DNA of 64,000 nucleotides from Allobosea sp. UNC402CLCol (lineage in GTDB: Bacteria; Pseudomonadota; Alphaproteobacteria; Rhizobiales; Beijerinckiaceae). Numbering within the stretch: position 1 is the stretch's first letter; every line of letters starts with the position of its first letter. Below, in pieces: positions 7,601-15,830 of this stretch. The notes beneath the pieces are model-generated. The model worked only from the letters and a program-made list of their open reading frames with translations. It ran no database searches and was not told the DNA's origin. Location: NCBI RefSeq assembly GCF_000745475.1, contig NZ_JQJJ01000013.1:372001-436000 (forward strand), in the 5' to 3' direction. A program made the position numbers and the translations under genes.

Positions 7601-9067
7601 ATGCCGCCGCCCATGAGCTTCGAGACCGCCGCGACGCCCGAAGCCGCCATCGACCGCCTCGAACGGCTCTATGAGGAGGCGCGCGGCGCGCTGCGCAGCG
7701 ATCTCCAGCGCTTCTTCGAGACCGGAGAGCCGCCGACCCCGGAGCAGCGGGAGCGCTATCGCTACCCCATGCTGCGGGTGAGCTACGAGCCGTCCAAGCT
7801 GCCGGCGGCGACGCGGCGCGGCTACGCCAAATTCGCCGCGCCGGGCATCTACTCGACGACGGTGACCCAGCCGGCCGAGTTCAGGAGCTATCTGCTCGAC
7901 CAGCTCAAGCCGCTCGTCGCCGAATACGGCGCGATGATCGAGACCGGCATCAGCCAGCAGGAAATCCCCTATCCCTATGCGCTCGAAGGTGGCGACGAGC
8001 TGGGGCGCGGCAAGATCACCGCCGCCGAGCTCGCGCGCTATTTCCCGACCCCGCTGCTCGCGCTGGTCGGGGACGAGATCGCCGACGGCACCTTCGACAT
8101 CGTCGAGGGCGAGCCGCGGCCGCTTTCGCTCTTCGACGCGGTGCGCGTCGACTATTCGCTGCGCCGGCTGGTGCATTACACCGGCACCGACTGGCGGGCG
8201 GTGCAGCCCTGGGTGCTGCTGACCAACTACCATCGCTATGTCGACCAGTTCGTCCGGTTGGGCCTGGCCGAGATCGAGGCCGGCACGGCCGAGGCGCTGG
8301 TCGCGCCCGGCGGCATCCGCATCGACCGCGACGGCGTCGACGTCTCGGCGGCCGAGCGGGTGATGTCGGCGCCCTGGCACCGCTTCCAGATGCCGGCCTA
8401 TCACCTGATCCGGAAGGATGGCGACGGCGTCACCCTGGTCAATATCGGCGTCGGCCCGTCCAATGCGAAGAACATCACCGACCATCTGGCGGTGCTGCGC
8501 CCCAATTGCTGGCTGATGGTCGGCCATTGCGGCGGCCTGCGCCAGACGCAGATCATCGGCGACTACGTCCTCGCCCATGCCTATCTCCGGCAGGACGGCA
8601 TTCTGGACGAGCTGGTGCCGCCGGACATCCCGATCCCGGCCCTGGCCGAGGTGCAGGTCGCGCTGCAGCAGGCCGCGGCCGACATCACCGGCGAGAAGGG
8701 CGATACGTTGAAGCAGCGGCTGCGCACCGGCACCGTCGTGACGCAGGACGACCGCAACTGGGAGCTGCGCTGGACCAAGGAGCGCCGCCGCATCAACCTG
8801 TCGCGCGCCATCGCCGTCGACATGGAATCGGGCACCATCGCAGCGCAGGGCTATCGCTTGCGGGTGCCCTACGGCACGCTGCTCTGCGTCTCCGACAAGC
8901 CGCTGCATGGCGAGATCAAGCTGCCCGGCGCCGCCAACGCCTTCTACGAACGGGCGGTGGGCGAGCATCTGCGGATCGGACTCGACGCGCTGAAGAAGCT
9001 CAAGGAGACCGGCTCGGCGATCCATTCGCGCAAGCTCAGGAGCTTTGACGAGCCGCCGTTTCGGTAA
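7601..9067 (+). CDS. amn: AMP nucleosidase
   Basis: This 488-residue protein matches AMP nucleosidase, which cleaves AMP to adenine and ribose 5-phosphate in purine salvage. An N-terminal regulatory domain (about 1-180) includes RYRYPMLRVSYEPS. The catalytic nucleoside-phosphorylase-fold domain includes VNIGVGPSNAKNITDHLAVLRP, WLMVGHCGGLR and AVDMESGTIAAQGYR, and length fits the family. GGAGAGAAGG directly precedes ATG 7601. The gene is divergent from the ArsR unit with a 148-nt gap and is followed by a repeat element. No regulatory site specific to it is apparent. Confidence 0.93.
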   Translation: MPPPMSFETAATPEAAIDRLERLYEEARGALRSDLQRFFETGEPPTPEQRERYRYPMLRVSYEPSKLPAATRRGYAKFAAPGIYSTTVTQPAEFRSYLLDQLKPLVAEYGAMIETGISQQEIPYPYALEGGDELGRGKITAAELARYFPTPLLALVGDEIADGTFDIVEGEPRPLSLFDAVRVDYSLRRLVHYTGTDWRAVQPWVLLTNYHRYVDQFVRLGLAEIEAGTAEALVAPGGIRIDRDGVDVSAAERVMSAPWHRFQMPAYHLIRKDGDGVTLVNIGVGPSNAKNITDHLAVLRPNCWLMVGHCGGLRQTQIIGDYVLAHAYLRQDGILDELVPPDIPIPALAEVQVALQQAAADITGEKGDTLKQRLRTGTVVTQDDRNWELRWTKERRRINLSRAIAVDMESGTIAAQGYRLRVPYGTLLCVSDKPLHGEIKLPGAANAFYERAVGEHLRIGLDALKKLKETGSAIHSRKLRSFDEPPFR

Positions 9068-9079
9068 CTTAGAGAGGCG

Positions 9080-9177
9080 CGTCATGCTCGGGCTTGACCC
9101 GAGCATCTCAGGACGGAAAGGCGCCTCTTCCTGCGAGAGATTCTCGGGTCGAAGCTGTGCTTCGCCCGAGAATGACG
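9080..9177. repeat. Mosaic inverted repeat, copy 2
   Basis: It starts CGTCATGCTCGGG and ends CCCGAGAATGACG. Internal stems GCTCGGGCTTGACCCGAGC and TCTCGGGTCGAAG...CTTCGCCCGAGA are visible. It has the same architecture as the other copies but carries the CTCGGG variant core, and lies between the convergent amn and ubiB genes. Confidence 0.8.
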
Positions 9178-9190
9178 GCTGAGGCTTGAC

Positions 9191-10747
9191 CTAGCCGAAC
9201 ACGCCGTAGGCGACCAGTGCCGCGATCACCCAGAGCGCCGCCGTGCCCCAGCGATTGCGCTGCGCCTCGGCTCGGCCGATGGCGGCGACGCTGCGCTCGT
9301 CGAGCGCAAAGCCGTGGCGCGAGGCGTCCTCGAGCTGGCCCAGGATGCGCTCGGCCCGAACGACCGTGTCGGGCAGCGCCGCCAGCGAGCCGAGCAGGGA
9401 GCGGGCGCCGCGCCCGGCCTCCTCCAGCTTGCCGATCGGCCCGAGATTATGGGTGATCCAGCTGCGCACGACGGGGTCGGCCGTGCCCCACATATCGAGA
9501 TGCGGATCGAGCGAGCGCGCCACGCCCTCGACCACCACCATGGTCTTCTGCAGCATGACGAGCTCGGTGCGCGTCGCCATGTCGAACATGCCGGTGATCT
9601 CGAAGAGCAGGGTCAGGACCTTGGCCATCGAGATCTGGTCGGCGCGCTTGTCGTGGATCGGCTCGCCGACGGCGCGGATCGCCTGGGCGAAATCCGCGAC
9701 ATCGTGATGGGCGGGGACATAGCCCGCCTCGAAATGCACCTGCGCGACGCGCGTGTAGTCGCGGGTGATGAAGCCGAGCAGGATTTCCGCGAGGAAGCGC
9801 CGCTCCTTCAGGCCGAGCCGACCCATGATGCCGCCATCGACCGCGACGAGGCGCCCCTCCGCATCGACGAACAGGTTTCCGGGATGCATGTCGGCATGGA
9901 AGAAGCCGTCGCGGATCGCATGCTTCAGGAAGGACTGGATGATCTTGCGGGCCAGCTCCGGCAGGTCGTGGCCGGCGGCGCGCAGGCCCTCGACATCGGA
10001 GAGGCGGACGCCGTCGATCCATTCGTCGACCAGCATCTCGCGCGCGGTGAGCTGCCAATCCGGCTCCGGCACGCGGAAATCGGTGTCTTCCTTGGTATTC
10101 TCGGCGAATTCGGAGAGGGCGGCGGCCTCGAGCCTGAGGTCCATCTCCATCGCGACGGAGCGCGCCAGGGTCTCGACCACGCCGGTGAAGCGCAGACGGC
10201 GCGCCTCGGCCGAACGCATCTCGGCCATCTCGGCGCCGAAGCGCATCGCGGCGAGATCGCGGTTGAAGCGGTCGCGGATGCCCGGCCGCAGGATCTTCAC
10301 CGCCACCTCGCGGCCATCCTTCAGCCGGGCGCGGTGGACCTGAGCGATCGAGGCAGCCGCGACCGGCTCGCTGAACTCGGGAAACAGCGTCTCCAGCGGC
10401 ACGCCATGCGCAGCCTCGACGATGGCGCGCGCCTCCGCCATCGAAAAGGCCGGCATCCGGTCCTGCAGGGCGGACAGATCCTCGGCGATCTTCATGCCGA
10501 CGACGTCCGGCCGGGTCGCCAGGAACTGGCCGAACTTGACGTAGGAGGGGCCGAGCCGCGTCAGCGCCGCCGCGAGGCGGGTCGCGGAAGAACCGGCGCC
10601 GCGCCGCTCGATCAGCCGGCCGACACGGATCAGGCCTCGTGCCAGCGGCGGCAGCACGGAGGGGTCGACGAGCGCCAGCGCACCCTCGCGCGCCAGCACG
10701 AAGCCGACGCGCACGCCGCGCAGCATGTGGAAGAAGGAGGAGATCAT
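9191..10747 (-). CDS. ubiB: 2-octaprenylphenol hydroxylase accessory kinase-like protein UbiB
   Basis: This 518-residue atypical kinase-like ATPase of the ABC1/ADCK/UbiB family is needed for ubiquinone biosynthesis at the inner membrane. The signature KxGQ is present as YVKFGQFLATRPD (about residues 70-82). The alanine-rich nucleotide loop reads AAASIAQVHRA, the invariant lysine lies in VAVKILRPG, and catalytic-loop and metal residues lie in FFHADMHPGNLF and VAVDGG. A hydrophobic C-terminal helix (about 500-517) anchors the protein. It follows ubiE by 16 nt on the same strand, the usual alphaproteobacterial order, so the two are co-transcribed. Confidence 0.95.
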   Translation of the reverse strand: MISSFFHMLRGVRVGFVLAREGALALVDPSVLPPLARGLIRVGRLIERRGAGSSATRLAAALTRLGPSYVKFGQFLATRPDVVGMKIAEDLSALQDRMPAFSMAEARAIVEAAHGVPLETLFPEFSEPVAAASIAQVHRARLKDGREVAVKILRPGIRDRFNRDLAAMRFGAEMAEMRSAEARRLRFTGVVETLARSVAMEMDLRLEAAALSEFAENTKEDTDFRVPEPDWQLTAREMLVDEWIDGVRLSDVEGLRAAGHDLPELARKIIQSFLKHAIRDGFFHADMHPGNLFVDAEGRLVAVDGGIMGRLGLKERRFLAEILLGFITRDYTRVAQVHFEAGYVPAHHDVADFAQAIRAVGEPIHDKRADQISMAKVLTLLFEITGMFDMATRTELVMLQKTMVVVEGVARSLDPHLDMWGTADPVVRSWITHNLGPIGKLEEAGRGARSLLGSLAALPDTVVRAERILGQLEDASRHGFALDERSVAAIGRAEAQRNRWGTAALWVIAALVAYGVFG

Positions 10748-10763
10748 GCCGCCGCAGCCAGCA

Positions 10764-11576
10764 TCACAGCTTCCAGCCGGAATGCAGCGCCACGACGCCG
10801 CCGGTCATCGGCGTGAATTTCGCGCGGCGGAAGCCAGCATCCTCGATCATCCCCGCGAAGGCCTGTGGCTTCGGGAACTTGCGGATCGATTCGACGAGGT
10901 ACTGGTAGGGCTCGGCCTCGCCGGTGACCATGCGGCCCATCGGCGGGATCACCCTGAAGGAATAGGTCTCGTAGATCTTGTCGAGCAGGGGCACGTCGAC
11001 ATGGCTGAATTCGAGGCAGAGGAAGCGCCCGCCGCGCTTCAGCACGCGATAGGCCTCGGCCAAGGCCTTGTCGATGCGCGGCACGTTCCGGATGCCGAAG
11101 GCGATGGTGTAGCAATCAAAATGGTTGTCGGGCAGGCCGAGTTCCTCGGCATTGCCCTGGACGAAGCGGATGCGATCATTATCCGGGAAGCGCTTCTCGC
11201 CCCGCTCGCGCCCGACGCGCAGCATGTCGGCATTGATGTCGAGCACGGTGACATCGGTCTCAGGGCCGCCGGCCTCCAGCACCGAGAAGGCGACGTCGCC
11301 CGTGCCGCCGGCCACGTCGAGATGATGGAAGGCACGATCCTTCGGTGGGTTGATCGCGGTCAGCAGCGCGCTCTTCCAGGCCCGGTGCAGGCCGCCCGAC
11401 ATCATGTCGTTCATCAGGTCGTAGCGGTCTGCGACCTTGTGGAAGACGTCGTCGACCTTGGCCTGCTTCTCGGCGAGCTTCACCGTCTCGAAGCCGAAAT
11501 GGGTGGTGTCGGAAGCTGCTGTCACGGTCGGGCCGGCCTTGTGCAAATCTGTCTTGTATTCGCCTGAGCCGATCAA
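10764..11576 (-). CDS. ubiE: Bifunctional demethylmenaquinone/2-octaprenyl-benzoquinol C-methyltransferase UbiE
   Basis: This is a 270-residue SAM-dependent methyltransferase of ubiquinone (and menaquinone) synthesis. Family signatures are [21 protein letters not shown] around residues 46-66, the SAM motif [10 protein letters not shown], and the C-terminal RVIPPMGRM. The first roughly 20 residues are poorly conserved, so initiation may be a little downstream of 11576. It is divergent from mutM with a 63-nt gap and precedes ubiB. This block (ubiB, ubiE, mutM, enoyl-CoA hydratase, rpsT, dnaA) is a conserved arrangement in many Hyphomicrobiales. Confidence 0.95.
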   Translation of the reverse strand: MIGSGEYKTDLHKAGPTVTAASDTTHFGFETVKLAEKQAKVDDVFHKVADRYDLMNDMMSGGLHRAWKSALLTAINPPKDRAFHHLDVAGGTGDVAFSVLEAGGPETDVTVLDINADMLRVGRERGEKRFPDNDRIRFVQGNAEELGLPDNHFDCYTIAFGIRNVPRIDKALAEAYRVLKRGGRFLCLEFSHVDVPLLDKIYETYSFRVIPPMGRMVTGEAEPYQYLVESIRKFPKPQAFAGMIEDAGFRRAKFTPMTGGVVALHSGWKL

Positions 11577-11639
11577 TAGCCAAAGGCGGCGGGCTTGTCG
11601 CGGGCCCTCTCGACGCAGGCTTTATTTGAGGTCGCTGAT

Positions 11640-12530
11640 ATGCCGGAGCTACCCGAGGTCGAAACCGTCCGGCGCGGGCTGGAGCCCGCCTTGCTGGGCG
11701 AGCGCTTCGCACGCGTCGAGCTGCGCCGGCCGAACCTGCGCTTTCCGCTGCCCGATCATTTTTCCGAGCGGCTGACCGGCCGGCGCATCGAGGCGCTGTC
11801 GCGCCGCGCGAAATATCTCATTGCCGATCTCGACGACGGCCAGGCGCTCGTCATGCATCTGGGCATGAGCGGGCGCTTCATCGTCGAGGCGCCGGGCACG
11901 CCCCCGACCGAGCCGGGCTCCTATTATAACGAGATCGGTCGGCACCTGATCCACGACCATGTCGTGTTCGAGATGGGGACGGGCGCGCGCGTCACCTATA
12001 ATGACGTGCGCCGCTTCGGCTTCATGGATCTCGTTCCCCGCGCCGAACTGGCGACATCGAAGCATTTCGCCGGGATGGGCATCGAGCCGCTCGGCAACGA
12101 ACTCTCCGGCGAGACGCTGGCGAAGCTGTTCGCGGGGAAGTTCGCGCCCTTGAAGGCCGCGCTGCTCGACCAGCGGCTCGTGGCGGGCCTCGGCAATATC
12201 TATGTCTGCGAGGCGCTGTTCCGGGCCGGGCTCCATCCAGAGGCGGAAGCCGGAACGATCGCGACGCCGACGGGGCGGCCGCGCGAGAAGGCGCATGAGC
12301 TCGCCCGCATCATCCGCGAGGTGCTGGAGGAGGCCGTCGCGGCCGGGGGCTCGACGCTCCGCGACTTCGCCCATGCCGACGGCTCGCTCGGCTATTTCCA
12401 GCACCGTTTCAAGGTCTATGACCGCGAGGGCGAGACCTGCGTCACGCCCGGCTGCGGCAAGCTGGTGAAGCGCCTAGTGCAGTCGGGCCGCTCGACGTTT
12501 TATTGCGAGAGCTGCCAGCCGAGGCGGTAG
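11640..12530 (+). CDS. mutM: Formamidopyrimidine-DNA glycosylase (Fpg/MutM)
   Basis: This 296-residue base-excision repair enzyme removes 8-oxoguanine and formamidopyrimidines. The mature N-terminal proline nucleophile and glutamate are P2 and E3 in [16 protein letters not shown]. The conserved lysine region reads [10 protein letters not shown], and H2TH-domain residues appear in [20 protein letters not shown]. The C-terminal zinc finger has four cysteines (C-x4-C ... C-x2-C) in the last 35 residues. The start is fixed at ATG 11640 because P2 must be the second residue. All catalytic residues seem present. Confidence 0.96.
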   Translation: MPELPEVETVRRGLEPALLGERFARVELRRPNLRFPLPDHFSERLTGRRIEALSRRAKYLIADLDDGQALVMHLGMSGRFIVEAPGTPPTEPGSYYNEIGRHLIHDHVVFEMGTGARVTYNDVRRFGFMDLVPRAELATSKHFAGMGIEPLGNELSGETLAKLFAGKFAPLKAALLDQRLVAGLGNIYVCEALFRAGLHPEAEAGTIATPTGRPREKAHELARIIREVLEEAVAAGGSTLRDFAHADGSLGYFQHRFKVYDREGETCVTPGCGKLVKRLVQSGRSTFYCESCQPRR

Positions 12531-12537
12531 AGACACG

Positions 12538-12631
12538 CGTCATTCTCGGGCTTGACTCGAGAATCTCCGGCCGGAAGTGACACTGGAGCCTCCTCTTGCA
12601 CGAGATGCTCGGGTCAAGCCCGAGCATGACG
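12538..12631. repeat. Mosaic inverted repeat, copy 3
   Basis: The element starts CGTCATTCTCGGG and ends CCCGAGCATGACG, beginning 8 nt after the mutM stop codon. Internal arms CTCGGGCTTGACTCGAG and GCTCGGGTCAAGCCCGAGC fold into stems. It belongs to the same family as the other copies. Confidence 0.8.
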
Positions 12632-12732
12632 CGCTGGGGGAGACAGCGAATGCGCGGATGTGCGCAACGCGCATGGACCGCTCTCGCGCCGCTCGCTAAA
12701 GCTGGCGGAGCAGGACCATCCGGGAGGCCGCC

Positions 12733-13506
12733 ATGGCTTATGAGACCATTCTCGTCGAGACGAAGGGCAAGGTCGGGCTGATCACGCTCAACCGACCGCA
12801 GGCGCTGAACGCGCTGAACGGCCAGCTCATCGACGATATCAATGCGGCGCTCGACGGCTTCGGCCGGGATGACGGCATCGGCTGCATCGTCATGACCGGC
12901 TCGGAAAAGGCCTTCGCTGCCGGCGCCGACATCAAGGAGATGCATGGCCGCACCTTCCCGGGCACCTATCTCGACGACAAGTTCGAGGACTGGGACCGGA
13001 TCGGCCGGCGCAAGAAGCCGATCATCGCGGCGGTCGCGGGCTTCGCGCTGGGCGGCGGCTGCGAGCTTGCCATGATGTGCGACTTCATCATCGCGGCGGA
13101 TAACGCGAAGTTCGGCCAGCCCGAGATCAATCTTGGCGTCATCCCCGGCGCCGGCGGCACGCAGCGCCTGACAAGGGCGGTGGGCAAGGCCAAGGCGATG
13201 GACCTGATCCTCACCGGCCGGATGATGAATGCCGAGGAAGCCGAGCGCTCCGGACTCGTCGCGCGCGTCGTGCCGCTCGCCGACCTGCTGACCGAGACGC
13301 TGAAGGCGGCCGAGGCGATCGCCACGAAGTCGCTGCCCTCCGTGCTGATGGCGAAGGAGGCGGTCGAGCGCGCTTTCGAGGTAACCCTTCAGGAGGGGTT
13401 GCGCTTCGAGCGCCGCGTCTTCTCCTCGCTCTTCGCCACCGCCGACCAGAAGGAAGGCATGTCCGCCTTCGCCGAGAAGCGGAAGCCGGATTTCAGGAAC
13501 GCCTGA
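12733..13506 (+). CDS. Enoyl-CoA hydratase/isomerase family protein
   Basis: This 257-residue crotonase-fold protein is predicted to hydrate trans-2-enoyl-CoA. The oxyanion-hole block is AAGADIKEM (about residues 62-70), and the two catalytic glutamates fall in [11 protein letters not shown] (E in the CEL triad) and [17 protein letters not shown], which closely match mitochondrial short-chain enoyl-CoA hydratase. GGAGG lies just upstream of ATG 12733. It occurs between mutM and rpsT in conserved synteny. Whether it serves general beta-oxidation or a specific pathway cannot be told. Confidence 0.92.
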   Translation: MAYETILVETKGKVGLITLNRPQALNALNGQLIDDINAALDGFGRDDGIGCIVMTGSEKAFAAGADIKEMHGRTFPGTYLDDKFEDWDRIGRRKKPIIAAVAGFALGGGCELAMMCDFIIAADNAKFGQPEINLGVIPGAGGTQRLTRAVGKAKAMDLILTGRMMNAEEAERSGLVARVVPLADLLTETLKAAEAIATKSLPSVLMAKEAVERAFEVTLQEGLRFERRVFSSLFATADQKEGMSAFAEKRKPDFRNA

Positions 13507-13614
13507 GCAACCGGCCATCGCCTGCCGCATGGCGGCGTCGAGCGGCCCCGCCTTGATGGACCGGCGCTCCTGCTGGCAGATAGCACACGTCTTTCGCCAG
13601 CAGGATTTCCCGCC

Positions 13615-14598
13615 ATGAACGCCCAGACCGGACCGTCCCTCCCGACCTATGCCGATGTCGAGGCGGCGGCCGAGCGGCTGAAGGGCATCGCCCACCACAC
13701 GCCGGCGATGAGCTCCGCCACCGCCAACCGGCGGACGAATGCGAGCCTGGTCTTCAAGCCCGAGAATTTGCAGCGCATGGGCGCCTTCAAGTTCCGCGGC
13801 GGCTACAACGCCATCGCCTCGCTCTCACCCGCGCAGAAGAAGGCCGGCGTCGTCACCTTCTCCTCCGGCAACCATGCCCAGGCCATCGCCTATGCGGGCC
13901 AGCTCTTGGGCGTGCCGACCACGATCATCATGCCGAACGACGCGCCAGCCGCGAAGGTGGCGGCAACGGAGGGCTATGGCGGGCAGGTCGTGCGCTATGA
14001 CCGCTATACGCAGGATCGGCTCGCCATCGGGGATCGCCTCGCCAGCGAGCGCGGGCTGACGATCATCCCCCCTTACGACCATCCCCATGTCATCGCCGGC
14101 CAGGGCACGGCGACGAAGGAGCTGATCGAGGATGCCGGCCCCTTCGACATCCTGATCGTGCCGCTCGGCGGCGGCGGGCTGCTCGCCGGCGCGGCGCTCG
14201 CGGCGAAGGCGCTCAATCCGGGCTGCCGGATCTTCGGCGTCGAGCCGGAGGCCGGCAATGACGGGCAGCAGTCGCTGCGCAAGGGCGAGATCGTGAAGAT
14301 CGGCGTGCCCAAGACGATCGCGGACGGGGCGCAGACCGCCTTCCTCGGCGATCTCACCTTCCCGATCATCCAGCGCGACGTCGAGGACATCGTCACGGTC
14401 AGCGACGCGGCGCTGATCGACGCGATGCGCTTCTTCGCGGAGCGCATGAAGCTCGTCGTCGAGCCGACCGGCTGCCTCGCTGCGGCGGCGGCCTTCACCG
14501 GCGCCGTGCCCGTCGAAGGGCGGCGCGTCGGCGTCATTCTCTCCGGTGGCAATGTCGATCTGGCGAGCTTCGCCCGCTTCATCGCGCCGTCAGTGTGA
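13615..14598 (+). CDS. Threonine/serine dehydratase (PLP fold type II)
   Basis: This 327-residue catabolic-type threonine ammonia-lyase/serine racemase homologue lacks the ACT regulatory domain of biosynthetic IlvA. K59 in GAFKFRGGYNA is the expected PLP-binding lysine. The substrate loop SSGNHAQAIA and the glycine loop PLGGGGLLAG are both present, and near the C-terminus LSGGNVD provides the cofactor-ring contact. It stands alone between the enoyl-CoA hydratase (108 nt away) and rpsT. Serine racemase or hydroxyaspartate dehydratase are alternatives within the family. Confidence 0.88.
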   Translation: MNAQTGPSLPTYADVEAAAERLKGIAHHTPAMSSATANRRTNASLVFKPENLQRMGAFKFRGGYNAIASLSPAQKKAGVVTFSSGNHAQAIAYAGQLLGVPTTIIMPNDAPAAKVAATEGYGGQVVRYDRYTQDRLAIGDRLASERGLTIIPPYDHPHVIAGQGTATKELIEDAGPFDILIVPLGGGGLLAGAALAAKALNPGCRIFGVEPEAGNDGQQSLRKGEIVKIGVPKTIADGAQTAFLGDLTFPIIQRDVEDIVTVSDAALIDAMRFFAERMKLVVEPTGCLAAAAAFTGAVPVEGRRVGVILSGGNVDLASFARFIAPSV

Positions 14599-14629
14599 GC
14601 CTCATGGTAAAGCTCACGCGGATTCCGCG

Positions 14630-14658
14630 TTGACGGCGGCCGCGCGAGCGATTATAGC
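14630..14658 (+). promoter_or_regulatory. Probable rpsT promoter
   Basis: TTGACG (14630-14635), a 17-nt spacer and TATAGC (14653-14658) make a strong housekeeping-type promoter about 120 nt upstream of rpsT. A GANTC site (14621-14625) lies just upstream. No other gene in this 181-nt gap could use it. Confidence 0.65.
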
Positions 14659-14779
14659 CCCACCACTCGCGGCGGCCCGCGCAAGCTCGGCCGCCGCTCA
14701 CGTGTTTCCAGCAAGGTAGCGGTCAGAACCGCCGGCTCAACGCCAGGCGACGGACCGTGATGAAGACGAGGACGTTTGG

Positions 14780-15046
14780 ATGGCCAATACGACGTCGGCC
14801 AAGAAGGCCACGCGCAAGATCGCGCGGCGCACCGAGGTCAACAAGAACCGCCGCTCGCGCATGCGCACCTTCCTGCGCAAGGTCGAAGAGGCGATCGCCA
14901 CGGGCAACAAGGCCGCCGCGGCCGAGGCGCTCAAGGCTGCCCAGCCCGAGATCATGCGCGCCGCGCAGAAGGGCGTGGTTCACAAGAACACCGCCTCGCG
15001 CAAGGTTTCGCGTCTCGCCCATCGCATCGGCGCGCTGGCCTCCTGA
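14780..15046 (+). CDS. rpsT: 30S ribosomal protein S20
   Basis: This 88-residue, highly basic protein binds 16S rRNA early in 30S assembly. It begins [17 protein letters not shown] and carries the conserved [16 protein letters not shown] and [12 protein letters not shown] blocks, with length exactly as expected for S20. It has its own promoter and a strong terminator. Its place just upstream of dnaA is conserved across alphaproteobacteria. Confidence 0.97.
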   Translation: MANTTSAKKATRKIARRTEVNKNRRSRMRTFLRKVEEAIATGNKAAAAEALKAAQPEIMRAAQKGVVHKNTASRKVSRLAHRIGALAS

Positions 15047-15076
15047 GCCACCTTCGCGGGCCGCATCGCATCGTTT

Positions 15077-15105
15077 AAAAGCCCGGCTCGACGCCGGGCT
15101 TTTTT
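15077..15105 (+). terminator. Rho-independent terminator of rpsT
   Basis: GCCCGGC (15081-15087) pairs with GCCGGGC (15093-15099) around a 5-nt loop, flanked by A's and followed by a run of six T's. It lies 31 nt after the rpsT stop codon. Confidence 0.9.
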
Positions 15106-15830
15106 GTTGGCTTCAAGGCCCCCTGTTGCCGCCTCGCCACGCGCCGCCACGGAAGAAAAAAATCGTTACGGCAAGCCGATTCGGCAATCTTTCCACGGCT
15201 TTACGGACTTGACTCTCCGGGCGCTTTCGGGGCGCGGAATCGCTGCTTCAGCGAGAGTCTGCCGCACATGGAAAGTCATTATTTTTCATCACCTTAGCGG
15301 GCAAAGGATTTTGAGGTGAGAGAATCGCGGCGACTCCAAGGCACCCATTCGCCCCTTTGAAAAAAAAGATTCGGCCGCCGCGAGCGCGCCCGCTGTAAAG
15401 AAAAGATTAAGTTCCCCAACCAATTGCAGCCCCCCGACCCCGTTCGATCCGGGGGGCGGAAGCCACCTCGCTCCGAAGCCGGCTGAAAGGGATATTGCAG
15501 CCCGTCGAGCGCGCCCTGTAAGGTCACTTCATCGCCGGGCGGACAGCAATGAACGCGGTGGCGGTTTCCATAGATTATCGGTGTTTTGGCTCGCGACCAG
15601 GGAGGTTGGAGAATGCGGCTCTTTGTCTTCTGTATTGAGATGAAGCGCGGCTCCAGCCAGCGGCGAGCCTTCCAAGCGTAATCGACAGAACCGGGATTTC
15701 CTGACCTGTCGGGCGGATGCGCCTGCCGGGCCGGGATCCTTTTTAACCGGACAACAGCGCCGGGAAGGCGGTTGCCTCTGCAATCGCCCCTCCGAAGGCG
15801 TGTTCAATTTTGAAGCAAATGGGGCCATTG
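15106..15830. other. Long non-coding region upstream of dnaA
   Basis: About 725 nt lie between the rpsT terminator and dnaA with no convincing gene. The left half has A/T-rich patches and seven GANTC sites (separate entry). The right half has a C-rich/G-rich hairpin around 15429-15458 and no clear promoter I can name. No good match to the DnaA box TTATCCACA was found; the closest is a 6/9 match near 15189. I therefore do not call it the chromosomal origin. Short open frames here have no recognisable product. Confidence 0.6.
15178..15372. promoter_or_regulatory. Cluster of seven GANTC (CcrM) sites upstream of dnaA
   Basis: GANTC pentamers start at 15178, 15211, 15237, 15255, 15322, 15332 and 15368, seven in 195 nt. 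In coding DNA such as gyrB they appear only a few times in 2.4 kb. GANTC is the target of the cell-cycle methylase CcrM in alphaproteobacteria, and in Caulobacter dnaA transcription depends on the methylation state of its promoter. A similar role here is inferred. Confidence 0.6.

Noticed and set aside
15106-15830. Possible chromosomal origin upstream of dnaA
   Set aside because: No DnaA box close to TTATCCACA was found and no clear 13-mer array is visible. In many alphaproteobacteria the origin is near hemE rather than dnaA. The GANTC cluster alone does not make an origin.
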